Shown: piece after piece, positions 8,799 to 15,197 of the stretch
Layout: each line of letters begins with the position of its first letter
Position numbering within the stretch: the first letter of the stretch is position 1
Assembly (NCBI RefSeq): GCF_938028775.1
Contig: NZ_CALIZG010000020.1
Span: forward strand, 1 to 19,248
Origin: Mogibacterium diversum_A
Lineage (GTDB): Bacteria > Bacillota > Clostridia > Peptostreptococcales > Anaerovoracaceae
Length of the DNA: 19,248 bases
Direction of reading: 5' to 3'
Made by a program: the position numbers and the translations under genes
Notes under the pieces: model-generated
The model's input: the letters and a program-made list of their open reading frames with translations, nothing else
Told to the model about the DNA's origin: nothing
Database searches by the model: none

Positions 8799-10275
8799 AA
8801 CCTTAAATCATATGCTAGCCTTCATAGATAGGCTAGTCGGTAAGATTAGTATTAAAAAAGGACAAAATGCAATCATCTCGGTGTCTGCATTTGGAATGAT
8901 GATGACATCTTTCTGTAAATTTTCATATTTTACGGAAAGATTATCACATTATGGAATCCATCAAAATATGGTGAATATTACTAGTAGCGTTATATTCTTC
9001 GTGTTCTTAATACTGATATTTGCTTCGTTGGATATGAGTGATAATAAGGATGTTAGGTTAAATGCATGGCTAGGGATACCTCTTTTTCTTGTCATCATAT
9101 CCTATACGGTTACAGGAATAGTAGAGAAGGCACCAAAGCAGTTAGTTTGGGCCGTTATATACAGTTTGATATTCGTGCCGATTTCATATCGACTTGCAAG
9201 CAAGAAAAATAGGAAAATATTTATTGATGGAATTGCAATAGGAATTGCTATTTTTGGGGTGCTAATTTTATTTTTAAATATTATATTTTCACCTATGGTT
9301 GCCAAGACCTCATTTAGTATCGCTAGGTACACTGGTGTTCTAACAAATCCTACAATATTAGGGTTTTATCTGAATGTATTTATTGTTGTATATGCATATA
9401 TTATTTATAAGATAGTTTTTGTTGAAAAGAATGTATTAAAGAACGTCTCAAACTTGATAGTTTTTTCAATAGCAGTTTGGGGTATGGGAATGTCGTGGTT
9501 TGCAATTCTTATGACAAAAAGTAGAGGATCTTTCCTTGGCATACTATCAATACTTTTGTTCTATACAATTATCGTAATGAAAGGTATTTTTAAATCGCAT
9601 CTTACAATTAAAAATACCGCTATAATTTTTGTTATTACAGTGACTATGCTAGCCACTGCCTATAAAATTTCTGACAATATTTTAAAGAGAGACCTTAGGG
9701 CATTAAAGATTAAAGAGAATTATACAATTTCACAGATGATGTTCGGTCGAATAAAAGAAATGAGTAACTTCAAGGATGTCGATGAATACCACTTTGCTTA
9801 CATGGAGCCGAAAAACTTGACAGAAGCACAGAGGAAAATATGGGGTGATTTAGACAAGCTTACAACGCATAGAATCTGGATCTGGTATATTTATTCGCAG
9901 CATTTAGGTTTTATCGGGCACAAGAGCAGGACGTTTATCATTCCTGGATATACGAAGGGCTTCGAGAGACAGTCGCACAATGCGATTCTGGAGGTTACAT
10001 TTAACGGAGGATATATTGCTGGTTTTGGCTTCTTGCTTATTGAGATAACAACCGGAATTTATGCTTTGATAATATTGTTTAGGAAAAAAGAATATACTGA
10101 CAACAATTTAGAGATGCTATTCTTGTCACTCGCGGCCATAGCATTTTGTGTAAATGGAATATTCTCGACGATAAATACACTTACGACTTATTCAATCACC
10201 ATGATGTACTACATGGCACTTACGACAGTAGGTTTTAGAAAGAGTGACGAGTCACTAACCACTACTAAGCAGTAA
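8785..10275 (+). CDS. O-antigen ligase/polymerase family membrane protein (Wzy_C type)
   Basis: This 496-residue polytopic protein has about 12 hydrophobic segments. TKSRGSFLG, followed by a helix, matches the SRG motif of the O-antigen ligase/polymerase (Wzy_C) family. A long extracytoplasmic loop (about residues 300-400) ends in HNAILEVTFNGGYIAG, which resembles the family's conserved His-Asn site. It starts inside the end of the chain-length gene (14 nt overlap). In a Gram-positive with an LCP ligase it is more likely a second polymerase than a ligase. The middle of the gene is far more AT-rich than its neighbours: 143 G+C in 480 bases at 9181-9660, about 30 percent, which suggests separate acquisition or divergence. 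Confidence 0.8.
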   Translation: MYEIKTLNHMLAFIDRLVGKISIKKGQNAIISVSAFGMMMTSFCKFSYFTERLSHYGIHQNMVNITSSVIFFVFLILIFASLDMSDNKDVRLNAWLGIPLFLVIISYTVTGIVEKAPKQLVWAVIYSLIFVPISYRLASKKNRKIFIDGIAIGIAIFGVLILFLNIIFSPMVAKTSFSIARYTGVLTNPTILGFYLNVFIVVYAYIIYKIVFVEKNVLKNVSNLIVFSIAVWGMGMSWFAILMTKSRGSFLGILSILLFYTIIVMKGIFKSHLTIKNTAIIFVITVTMLATAYKISDNILKRDLRALKIKENYTISQMMFGRIKEMSNFKDVDEYHFAYMEPKNLTEAQRKIWGDLDKLTTHRIWIWYIYSQHLGFIGHKSRTFIIPGYTKGFERQSHNAILEVTFNGGYIAGFGFLLIEITTGIYALIILFRKKEYTDNNLEMLFLSLAAIAFCVNGIFSTINTLTTYSITMMYYMALTTVGFRKSDESLTTTKQ

Positions 10276-10298
10276 ATATGACTAATTTAGAGGTAATC

Positions 10299-11423
10299 AT
10301 GAAAAAGGTTATGTTGGTCTTTGGGACAAGACCGGAAGCAATTAAAATGTGCCCACTTGTAAAGGAATTGAAAAAGAGACCTGGAATAGACACATGCGTT
10401 TGCGTTACTGGTCAGCATAGACAGATGCTCGATCAGGTTCTCGAAACCTTCCATGTGGTTCCAGATTACGATCTGTCTATAATGAAAGAGAAACAGACAC
10501 TCTTTGATGTTACAACTAATATTCTTGAGAGAATCAGAGAAGTGCTTGTTAATGAAAATCCCGACGTAGTTCTCGTACACGGAGACACGACCACGACGTT
10601 CGTGACTGCGCTCGCTTGTTTCTACCTACAGATTCCTGTTGGACACGTGGAAGCAGGGCTTAGAACGTACAACATAAAGTCACCTTTCCCAGAGGAATTT
10701 AACAGGCAGGCTGTTGGGATTGTTGCAGAATATAATTTTGCGCCGACAGAGAAGAGCAAACTGAACCTAGTGAACGAAGGTAAGGATGCAGGGAAAATCT
10801 GGATTACAGGCAATACTGCCATTGATGCCCTGAGCACGACAGTAAAGGAAGATTATAGAAACGAGCATCTAGATTGGGCTTCTGACTCGAGACTTATTCT
10901 TATCACTGCTCATCGCAGAGAAAATCTCGGCGAGCCGATGCATAACATGTTTAGAGCTATTCGCCGAGTGATGGATGAAAACCCTGATGTTAAGGCGATT
11001 TATCCTATACATATGAACCCGGCTGTAAGACAGGCTGCAGAGGATGTATTTGGTGAGAGCTCACCGGGCGGCAAGGAAGAACGTATTAGAATCATAGAAC
11101 CGCTCGATGTGCTTGATTTCCATAACTTCATGAACCAGAGTTATCTAATTCTGACCGATTCAGGTGGAATTCAGGAGGAGGCACCTAGCCTTGGGAAACC
11201 AGTTCTCGTAATGAGAGACACTACCGAACGCCCAGAGGGAATTCAGGCGGGTACACTAAAATTGGTCGGGACTGAAGAGGAAACGATATACAAAGAATTT
11301 TCAAGACTTCTTACCGATAAAGAGGAATACAAGGCTATGAGCAAGGCTTCAAATCCTTACGGCGATGGACATGCTAGCGAAAGGATAGCTGATGTGCTTG
11401 AGTTCGGCGAGATAAGAAGATAA
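10299..11423 (+). CDS. wecB: Non-hydrolysing UDP-N-acetylglucosamine 2-epimerase (WecB/MnaA)
   Basis: This 374-residue enzyme interconverts UDP-GlcNAc and UDP-ManNAc in the cytoplasm. Family motifs are all present: FGTRPEAIKM (8-17), VTGQHRQML (36-44), HGDTTTT (94-100), HVEAGLRT (116-123), PFPEEFNRQ (129-137), ITAHRREN (202-209) and LTDSGGIQEEAP. D96, E118, E132 and H205 align with the catalytic residues known from E. coli WecB. An in-frame ATG at 10278 would add seven residues but lacks a ribosome site. TAGAGG at 10288-10293 serves the ATG at 10299. Being last in the polysaccharide operon, it probably supplies ManNAc for the repeat unit. A WbpI-type role on the diacetamido uronic acid is possible but less likely. 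Confidence 0.9.
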   Translation: MKKVMLVFGTRPEAIKMCPLVKELKKRPGIDTCVCVTGQHRQMLDQVLETFHVVPDYDLSIMKEKQTLFDVTTNILERIREVLVNENPDVVLVHGDTTTTFVTALACFYLQIPVGHVEAGLRTYNIKSPFPEEFNRQAVGIVAEYNFAPTEKSKLNLVNEGKDAGKIWITGNTAIDALSTTVKEDYRNEHLDWASDSRLILITAHRRENLGEPMHNMFRAIRRVMDENPDVKAIYPIHMNPAVRQAAEDVFGESSPGGKEERIRIIEPLDVLDFHNFMNQSYLILTDSGGIQEEAPSLGKPVLVMRDTTERPEGIQAGTLKLVGTEEETIYKEFSRLLTDKEEYKAMSKASNPYGDGHASERIADVLEFGEIRR

Positions 11424-11435
11424 TAGCGCAAAGGC

Positions 11436-11465
11436 TTGCCATATCAAAATTTAACATGATACAAT
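11436..11465 (+). promoter_or_regulatory. Extended -10 sigma-A promoter for the lysozyme gene
   Basis: TTGCCA at 11436-11441 (5 of 6 to consensus) is followed after 18 nt by TACAAT at 11460-11465. TG at 11457-11458 sits one base before it, an extended -10. The predicted start, about 11472, falls inside the hairpin that ends the upstream operon. Confidence 0.55.
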
Positions 11466-11466
11466 G

Positions 11467-11490
11467 AAATGACGCTAAAAGCGTCATTTT
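11467..11490 (+). terminator. Intrinsic terminator of the polysaccharide operon
   Basis: AAATGACGCT and AGCGTCATTT form a perfect 10-bp stem with an AAA loop, followed by TTTTG. It lies 43 nt after the epimerase stop. The 5' flank is A-rich, so it may work on both strands. A transcript starting at about 11472 would lack part of the 5' arm and so escape it. Confidence 0.8.
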
Positions 11491-11525
11491 GTATATTACA
11501 AAAAATTTAAAAAAGGAGGGATGAA

Positions 11526-12974
11526 ATGTTGAAAGAAAGTCAGGGAAACGGCATGGCTAAAATTAAGACGCTACGTCATCACCTGCTAGTAATGGCAACC
11601 TGCCTTGCTATGATGCTAGTTAGCTCATGCTTTGTAGCTAGTGCTACCGACGAGGATGTTTCAGCAAATGGGGCTGCTAATAACAAAGCCGTATCTACTG
11701 AAGAAAGCACTGATGCGGCATCGAACCAGAACGAAGATGCTACAGAAAATCGTCAAGATGCTAGTACGGTTGATTCTAACGCAACCGATCAGGCAGCAGA
11801 TGACCAGTCTACAGGTTATGCGGCTCAGGCAAGAGCAGCAGCATATGATGTGAGTGATGACGAGTTATCTGCACCTGCTGTTTCTGGAACGTGGAAGAGC
11901 GAATCTGGCGGCTGGCGCTTCTATAACAGTGCTGGCGTAATGCAGAAGGGTCTATTCACTATCGACGGCAAGAAGTATTATCTAGGACCAGACGGCATCA
12001 TGAAGACTGGCTGGCAGCAGATTGGTAGTCATTACTACTACTTCGGTTCAGATGGCTCCATGAGAACAGGCTGGCTCAGTGCGGGAAGCACTTGGTACTA
12101 TCTACATTCAGATGGTTCGATGGCTTACGGACTAGAGGAGGTTGAAAAGCTACTCTACTTCTTCGGAGCGTCAAATGACGGAGCGATGAAGACTGGCTGG
12201 CACAAGATTTCAGACGCATATCACTATTTCGGATCTAGCGGCGCAGCTGTTAAAGGCTGGCAGAAAATCGGCGGCTACTGGTATTACTTCGACAAGATGG
12301 GAGTAATGCTTACAGGCAATCAGGTGTTAGATGGAAAGAGCTACTATCTAGGTGCTGCTAACGATGGAGCCATGAAGACGGGCTGGCAGATAGTTGGTGC
12401 AATCTATGAATCAAACAAAAAGATTGCCGACAGATGGGGATACTACGGAGCTGATGGAGCCGCTTTAAAGAACAACTGGCTAAAGTATGGCGGATATTGG
12501 TATCACTTCGACGAGGACGGTGTTATGGAGACCGACGTGGTGGAGATTGACGGTAAATACTACTACTTTGGCACGGAAAATGACGGCAGAATGAAAACAG
12601 GCTGGCAGAAGATAGATGATACCTGGGCATACTTAGGTGCTGACGGCGCTGCGAGAACTGGTTGGCAGAAAATCGATGGCTACTGGTATTACCTTGGAGA
12701 GTACGGTGAAATGGAGACTGACCTTAGAGATATAGCCGGCAACCTTTACTACCTAGGTGGCGACGGAGCCATGAGGACTGGCTGGCAGCAAGTTTCAGGT
12801 GACTGGTATTATTTCAATGCGTCTGGAGCAGCAGTATCTGGATGGCTACAGATCGGTAGCTATTGGTATTATTTCGGTGACGATCACAAGATGGTTAAGA
12901 ACACCATCAAAGAGCTCGATGGCAAAAAATACGCATTCAATTCTGATGGTGTGATGCTGTCGGGCTATCTTTAA
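11526..12974 (+). CDS. Cell-wall-binding repeat part of a secreted GH25 lysozyme, cut off by a frame change
   Basis: The 482-residue frame starts 5 nt after a perfect AGGAGGG. A basic start and hydrophobic helix (about 17-38) form a secretion signal ending ASA-TDED. An acidic Asn/Ser/Thr-rich linker runs from 41 to about 115, then about 17 repeats of roughly 20 residues of the form GWQKIDGYWYYLG..GxMxT, the CW_binding_1/choline-binding type. The frame stops at TAA 12972-12974, in the middle of an 18th repeat. That repeat and a GH25 catalytic domain continue without loss in the +1 frame. The intact product would be about 696 residues: signal, linker, repeats, then lysozyme. Whether the break is a mutation, an assembly error or a programmed shift is open. 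Without the shift the product would bind wall but have no catalytic domain. Confidence 0.85.
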   Translation: MLKESQGNGMAKIKTLRHHLLVMATCLAMMLVSSCFVASATDEDVSANGAANNKAVSTEESTDAASNQNEDATENRQDASTVDSNATDQAADDQSTGYAAQARAAAYDVSDDELSAPAVSGTWKSESGGWRFYNSAGVMQKGLFTIDGKKYYLGPDGIMKTGWQQIGSHYYYFGSDGSMRTGWLSAGSTWYYLHSDGSMAYGLEEVEKLLYFFGASNDGAMKTGWHKISDAYHYFGSSGAAVKGWQKIGGYWYYFDKMGVMLTGNQVLDGKSYYLGAANDGAMKTGWQIVGAIYESNKKIADRWGYYGADGAALKNNWLKYGGYWYHFDEDGVMETDVVEIDGKYYYFGTENDGRMKTGWQKIDDTWAYLGADGAARTGWQKIDGYWYYLGEYGEMETDLRDIAGNLYYLGGDGAMRTGWQQVSGDWYYFNASGAAVSGWLQIGSYWYYFGDDHKMVKNTIKELDGKKYAFNSDGVMLSGYL

Positions 12975-13020
12975 ACTAAACGGTGAGACATACTTCGCAA
13001 ATGCCTCTGGTGTGATTGCT
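11886..13020 (+). repeat. Tandem cell-wall-binding (choline-binding type) repeats, about 18 units
   Basis: Units of about 60-66 nt each encode a GW start, an aromatic YYF/YYL pair and a GxM-T end. The longest unit is around residues 282-312 (GWQIVGAIYESN..RWGYYG). Units 5, 8 and 11 share an ND-G-MKT variant and recur every three repeats, suggesting a three-repeat higher-order unit. The 18th unit spans the frame break. Confidence 0.85.
12960..12978 (+). other. +1 frame break resembling the prfB (RF2) frameshift site
   Basis: The codons are TCG GGC TAT CTT TAA, then ACT. A +1 slip at CTT gives TCG GGC TAT CTT, skip T, AAA CTA AAC GGT: SGYL-KLNGETYFANASG, which exactly completes the repeat. The known RF2 site is GGG TAT CTT TGA C. 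Removing one T from CTTTAAA would also restore the frame. What is seen is the break; the cause is not decided. Confidence 0.75.
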
Positions 13021-13617
13021 AATCAGCTAAAGGGAGTGGATGTATCCGCATACCAGGACGATATTAACTGGCAGAAGGTAAAGGCTTCTGGAATAGACTT
13101 TGCTATCGTTAGAGCTGGATATCGTGGTAAGACCAATGGGGCTCTTGTAAAGGACTCTAAATTTGATAAGCATATATCGGGAGCAATATTAGCTGGTCTT
13201 AAGGCCGGAGCATACATGTTTACCGAAGCGAGAGATTACACAGAGGGTGCCGAAGAGGCGAAATTCCTCGTATCTCTCACCAAGGACTATGATGTGAAGC
13301 TCCCGCTGGTGATTGACACAGAGTATCAGAGCAATGCAAGGTCAAACGGAATCTCGGTTGCTGTGAGAACTGAAGCGATTAGGGGTTTCTGTGAGACGAT
13401 AGAGTCGCTCGGATATACGCCTATGATCTATGCGAGCACCAGTTGGCTGAACAACAATCTAGACATGAGTAAGCTTAGCAAATATAAAGTTTGGGTAGCT
13501 CAGTACTACGACAGGGTTACATACAATGGAAGCTACGAAGTATGGCAGTATACCAGCAAGGGAAGAGTCGACGGAATAAACGGCAATGTTGATATGAACT
13601 ACTGGTATAACAAATAA
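13012..13617 (+). CDS. GH25 lysozyme (N-acetylmuramidase) catalytic domain, downstream of the frame break
   Basis: This is a complete GH25 domain: GVDVSAYQDDINW (8-20), FAIVRAGYRG, AGAYMF, VIDTEYQ with the acidic pair D102/E104, PMIYASTSWLNN, VWVAQYYD, and WQYTSKGRVDGINGNVDMNYWY. GH25 enzymes cut the beta-1,4 bond between MurNAc and GlcNAc in peptidoglycan. The GTG at 13012 is the first possible start, but it lacks a ribosome site and lies within the 18th repeat. The open frame reaches back to 12973 and joins the upstream gene. I read it as the second half of one gene, translated only if the frame is restored. A terminator follows 18 nt after the stop. Confidence 0.85.
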   Translation: MIANQLKGVDVSAYQDDINWQKVKASGIDFAIVRAGYRGKTNGALVKDSKFDKHISGAILAGLKAGAYMFTEARDYTEGAEEAKFLVSLTKDYDVKLPLVIDTEYQSNARSNGISVAVRTEAIRGFCETIESLGYTPMIYASTSWLNNNLDMSKLSKYKVWVAQYYDRVTYNGSYEVWQYTSKGRVDGINGNVDMNYWYNK

Positions 13618-13635
13618 CTAGCAAAGTTAGAAGTG

Positions 13636-13664
13636 AAGGAGGGTATTAATCACCTTCCTTTTTT
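13636..13664 (+). terminator. Intrinsic terminator after the GH25 lysozyme
   Basis: AAGGAGGGT (13636-13644) pairs with ACCTTCCTT (13652-13660), with one G-U wobble and a 7-nt loop. It is followed by an uninterrupted T run to 13664. Confidence 0.85.
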
Positions 13665-13714
13665 ATATTTCAGTGTTAAATACGTTTCCAATTGCTAAAT
13701 GATTATTAATATCA

Positions 13715-13723
13715 TGATATAAT
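13715..13723 (+). promoter_or_regulatory. Extended -10 promoter of the GlpA-like operon
   Basis: TGATATAAT is a perfect extended -10. The best -35 candidate, TTGCTA at 13692-13697, is 20 nt away and not ideal. The predicted start is about 13730, 33 nt before the first gene of the operon. Confidence 0.6.
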
Positions 13724-13728
13724 TAAAC

Positions 13729-13748
13729 GGTTATTAAAACCCATAACC
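13729..13748 (+). other. 5'-end stem-loop or operator in the GlpA-like operon leader
   Basis: GGTTAT and ATAACC form a perfect 6-bp inverted repeat with an 8-nt spacer, beginning at the predicted transcription start. It ends just before the ribosome site GGAGG. It could be a 5' RNA hairpin or a repressor operator. Confidence 0.5.
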
Positions 13749-13762
13749 AACTCGGAGGAAAC

Positions 13763-15196
13763 ATGCTTTACGACATAGTCATAATAGGTGCAGGAATCAC
13801 AGGCTCGATGCTCGCCAGAGAGCTTTCGAGGTATGAGCTCAAAATAGCGGTATTAGACAAGGAAAATGACATTGCAAATGGTGCAACGATGGCGAATTCC
13901 GCTATAGTTCACACGGGATATGACCCTGTAGATGGCACACTCAAGGCAGAGCTTAACGTGAAAGGTGCTCGTAAGTATCCTAAGATATGCGAGGATTTGC
14001 ATTGCCATATCAAGAATACGGGTGCGTTCGTAGTTGCATGTGGTCACGAAGAGGAGAAACTTCTAGATGTACTGGCTGAAAGGGCAGTCTGTAGGGATAT
14101 CCCTCATGAATTTCTTAGTGGAGATGAGGCACGTGCTGTAGAACCAAATCTCAGCGACAACATAACCAAGGTGCTGTCATTTCCGACGACATCTGTAATC
14201 TACCCTTGGGAGGTCGCTATTGCTTGTATGCAGGTTGCTGTAAACAATGGCGTAGATTTATTCCTAAACCACGAAGTGAGCACCATAGATAAGAATGACG
14301 ATGACTACGTGATCAAAGCAGGCGGCGAGACATTCAATGCCAAGGTTGTTCTAAATGCTTCTGGAATAGGCGCTTCGGAGATCTGCCATATGGTGACAGA
14401 ATGTGCAGGATTCGAGATAACTCCAAGGCGAGGCGAATACTATGTCATCAGTAACGACGAACATATAGTAAATAACATCATATTCCCAGTTCCAACTGCC
14501 AAGGGCAAGGGAGTACTCGCAATTCCGACGGTTTACGGGAATACGCTCATCGGTCCTAATAGCGAGGAATTAGAAGACAACATCACGACGGCAACTAGCA
14601 CAGGTGGGGCAAGATACTTGCGCGAAAATATCGCCAAGATACTTAAGACAGTTCCGCTGCATAAGTCTATAAGGACATTTGCAGGGCTGAGGCCGAGTTC
14701 GACATCAAAGGATTTTATAATAGGCCCCTTAGATGACGAGAACCCAAACTTCATCAACATCGCTTCCATAGAGTCGCCCGGGTTAGCCAGTGCACCGGCG
14801 ATTGCGGACTATGTGATAGAGAAGTTTATAGCGGATAGATTTTGCCTTAGGGAAAATCCAGATGCTGCGATGACAAGGGATAAGCCGATTGTCGTCTCGG
14901 AGCTAGCTGAAGAGGAGCGTGAGAAACTCGTGCGTGAAAATTCACAGTATGCAAATATAGTTTGTAGGTGTGAGACCATATCCGAGGGAGAGATAGTTTC
15001 TACAATACATGAAGTCTGTGGAGCCAGAAGTGTCAAGGGGATAAAGAAACGAGTTCGACCAGGGATGGGCAAGTGTCAGGGAGGATTCTGCGAGCCTAAG
15101 GTCGTAGAAATTCTAGCTAGAGAGCTAAAATGCTCACCTGTCGATATCGTTCAAGATGGGCAGTATTCAAAGATTTTAGAGAGGGAGAATCGCTAA
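13763..15196 (+). CDS. GlpA/LhgO-like FAD-dependent dehydrogenase with C-terminal BFD-type iron-sulphur domain
   Basis: The 477-residue protein begins with an FAD-binding Rossmann site (GAGITGSMLARELS, 8-21), then the DAO-family block NGATMANSAIVHTGYDP. Residues 401-443 form a BFD-like [2Fe-2S] domain with C401, C403, C438 and C443 (CRC then KCQGGFC). Related clostridial proteins are annotated as anaerobic glycerol-3-phosphate or 2-hydroxyacid dehydrogenases. Electrons would pass from FAD to the cluster and on to the next gene's product. The start has CGGAGGAA 2-8 nt upstream. It lies 1 nt before the second oxidoreductase. No glycerol kinase or facilitator gene is in the window, so glycerol-3-phosphate is not proven as substrate. 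Confidence 0.85.
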   Translation: MLYDIVIIGAGITGSMLARELSRYELKIAVLDKENDIANGATMANSAIVHTGYDPVDGTLKAELNVKGARKYPKICEDLHCHIKNTGAFVVACGHEEEKLLDVLAERAVCRDIPHEFLSGDEARAVEPNLSDNITKVLSFPTTSVIYPWEVAIACMQVAVNNGVDLFLNHEVSTIDKNDDDYVIKAGGETFNAKVVLNASGIGASEICHMVTECAGFEITPRRGEYYVISNDEHIVNNIIFPVPTAKGKGVLAIPTVYGNTLIGPNSEELEDNITTATSTGGARYLRENIAKILKTVPLHKSIRTFAGLRPSSTSKDFIIGPLDDENPNFINIASIESPGLASAPAIADYVIEKFIADRFCLRENPDAAMTRDKPIVVSELAEEEREKLVRENSQYANIVCRCETISEGEIVSTIHEVCGARSVKGIKKRVRPGMGKCQGGFCEPKVVEILARELKCSPVDIVQDGQYSKILERENR

Positions 15197-15197
15197 G

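Noticed and set aside
11886..13020. CRISPR-like or mobile repeat reading of the tandem units
   Set aside because: The repeats are in-frame protein repeats with divergent DNA and no unique spacers. No cas, transposase or terminal inverted repeats are seen in the window.
13012..13050. Independent start of the GH25 protein at GTG 13012
   Set aside because: There is no ribosome site, and the codon lies within the 18th wall-binding repeat, which begins before it. The open frame joins the upstream gene.
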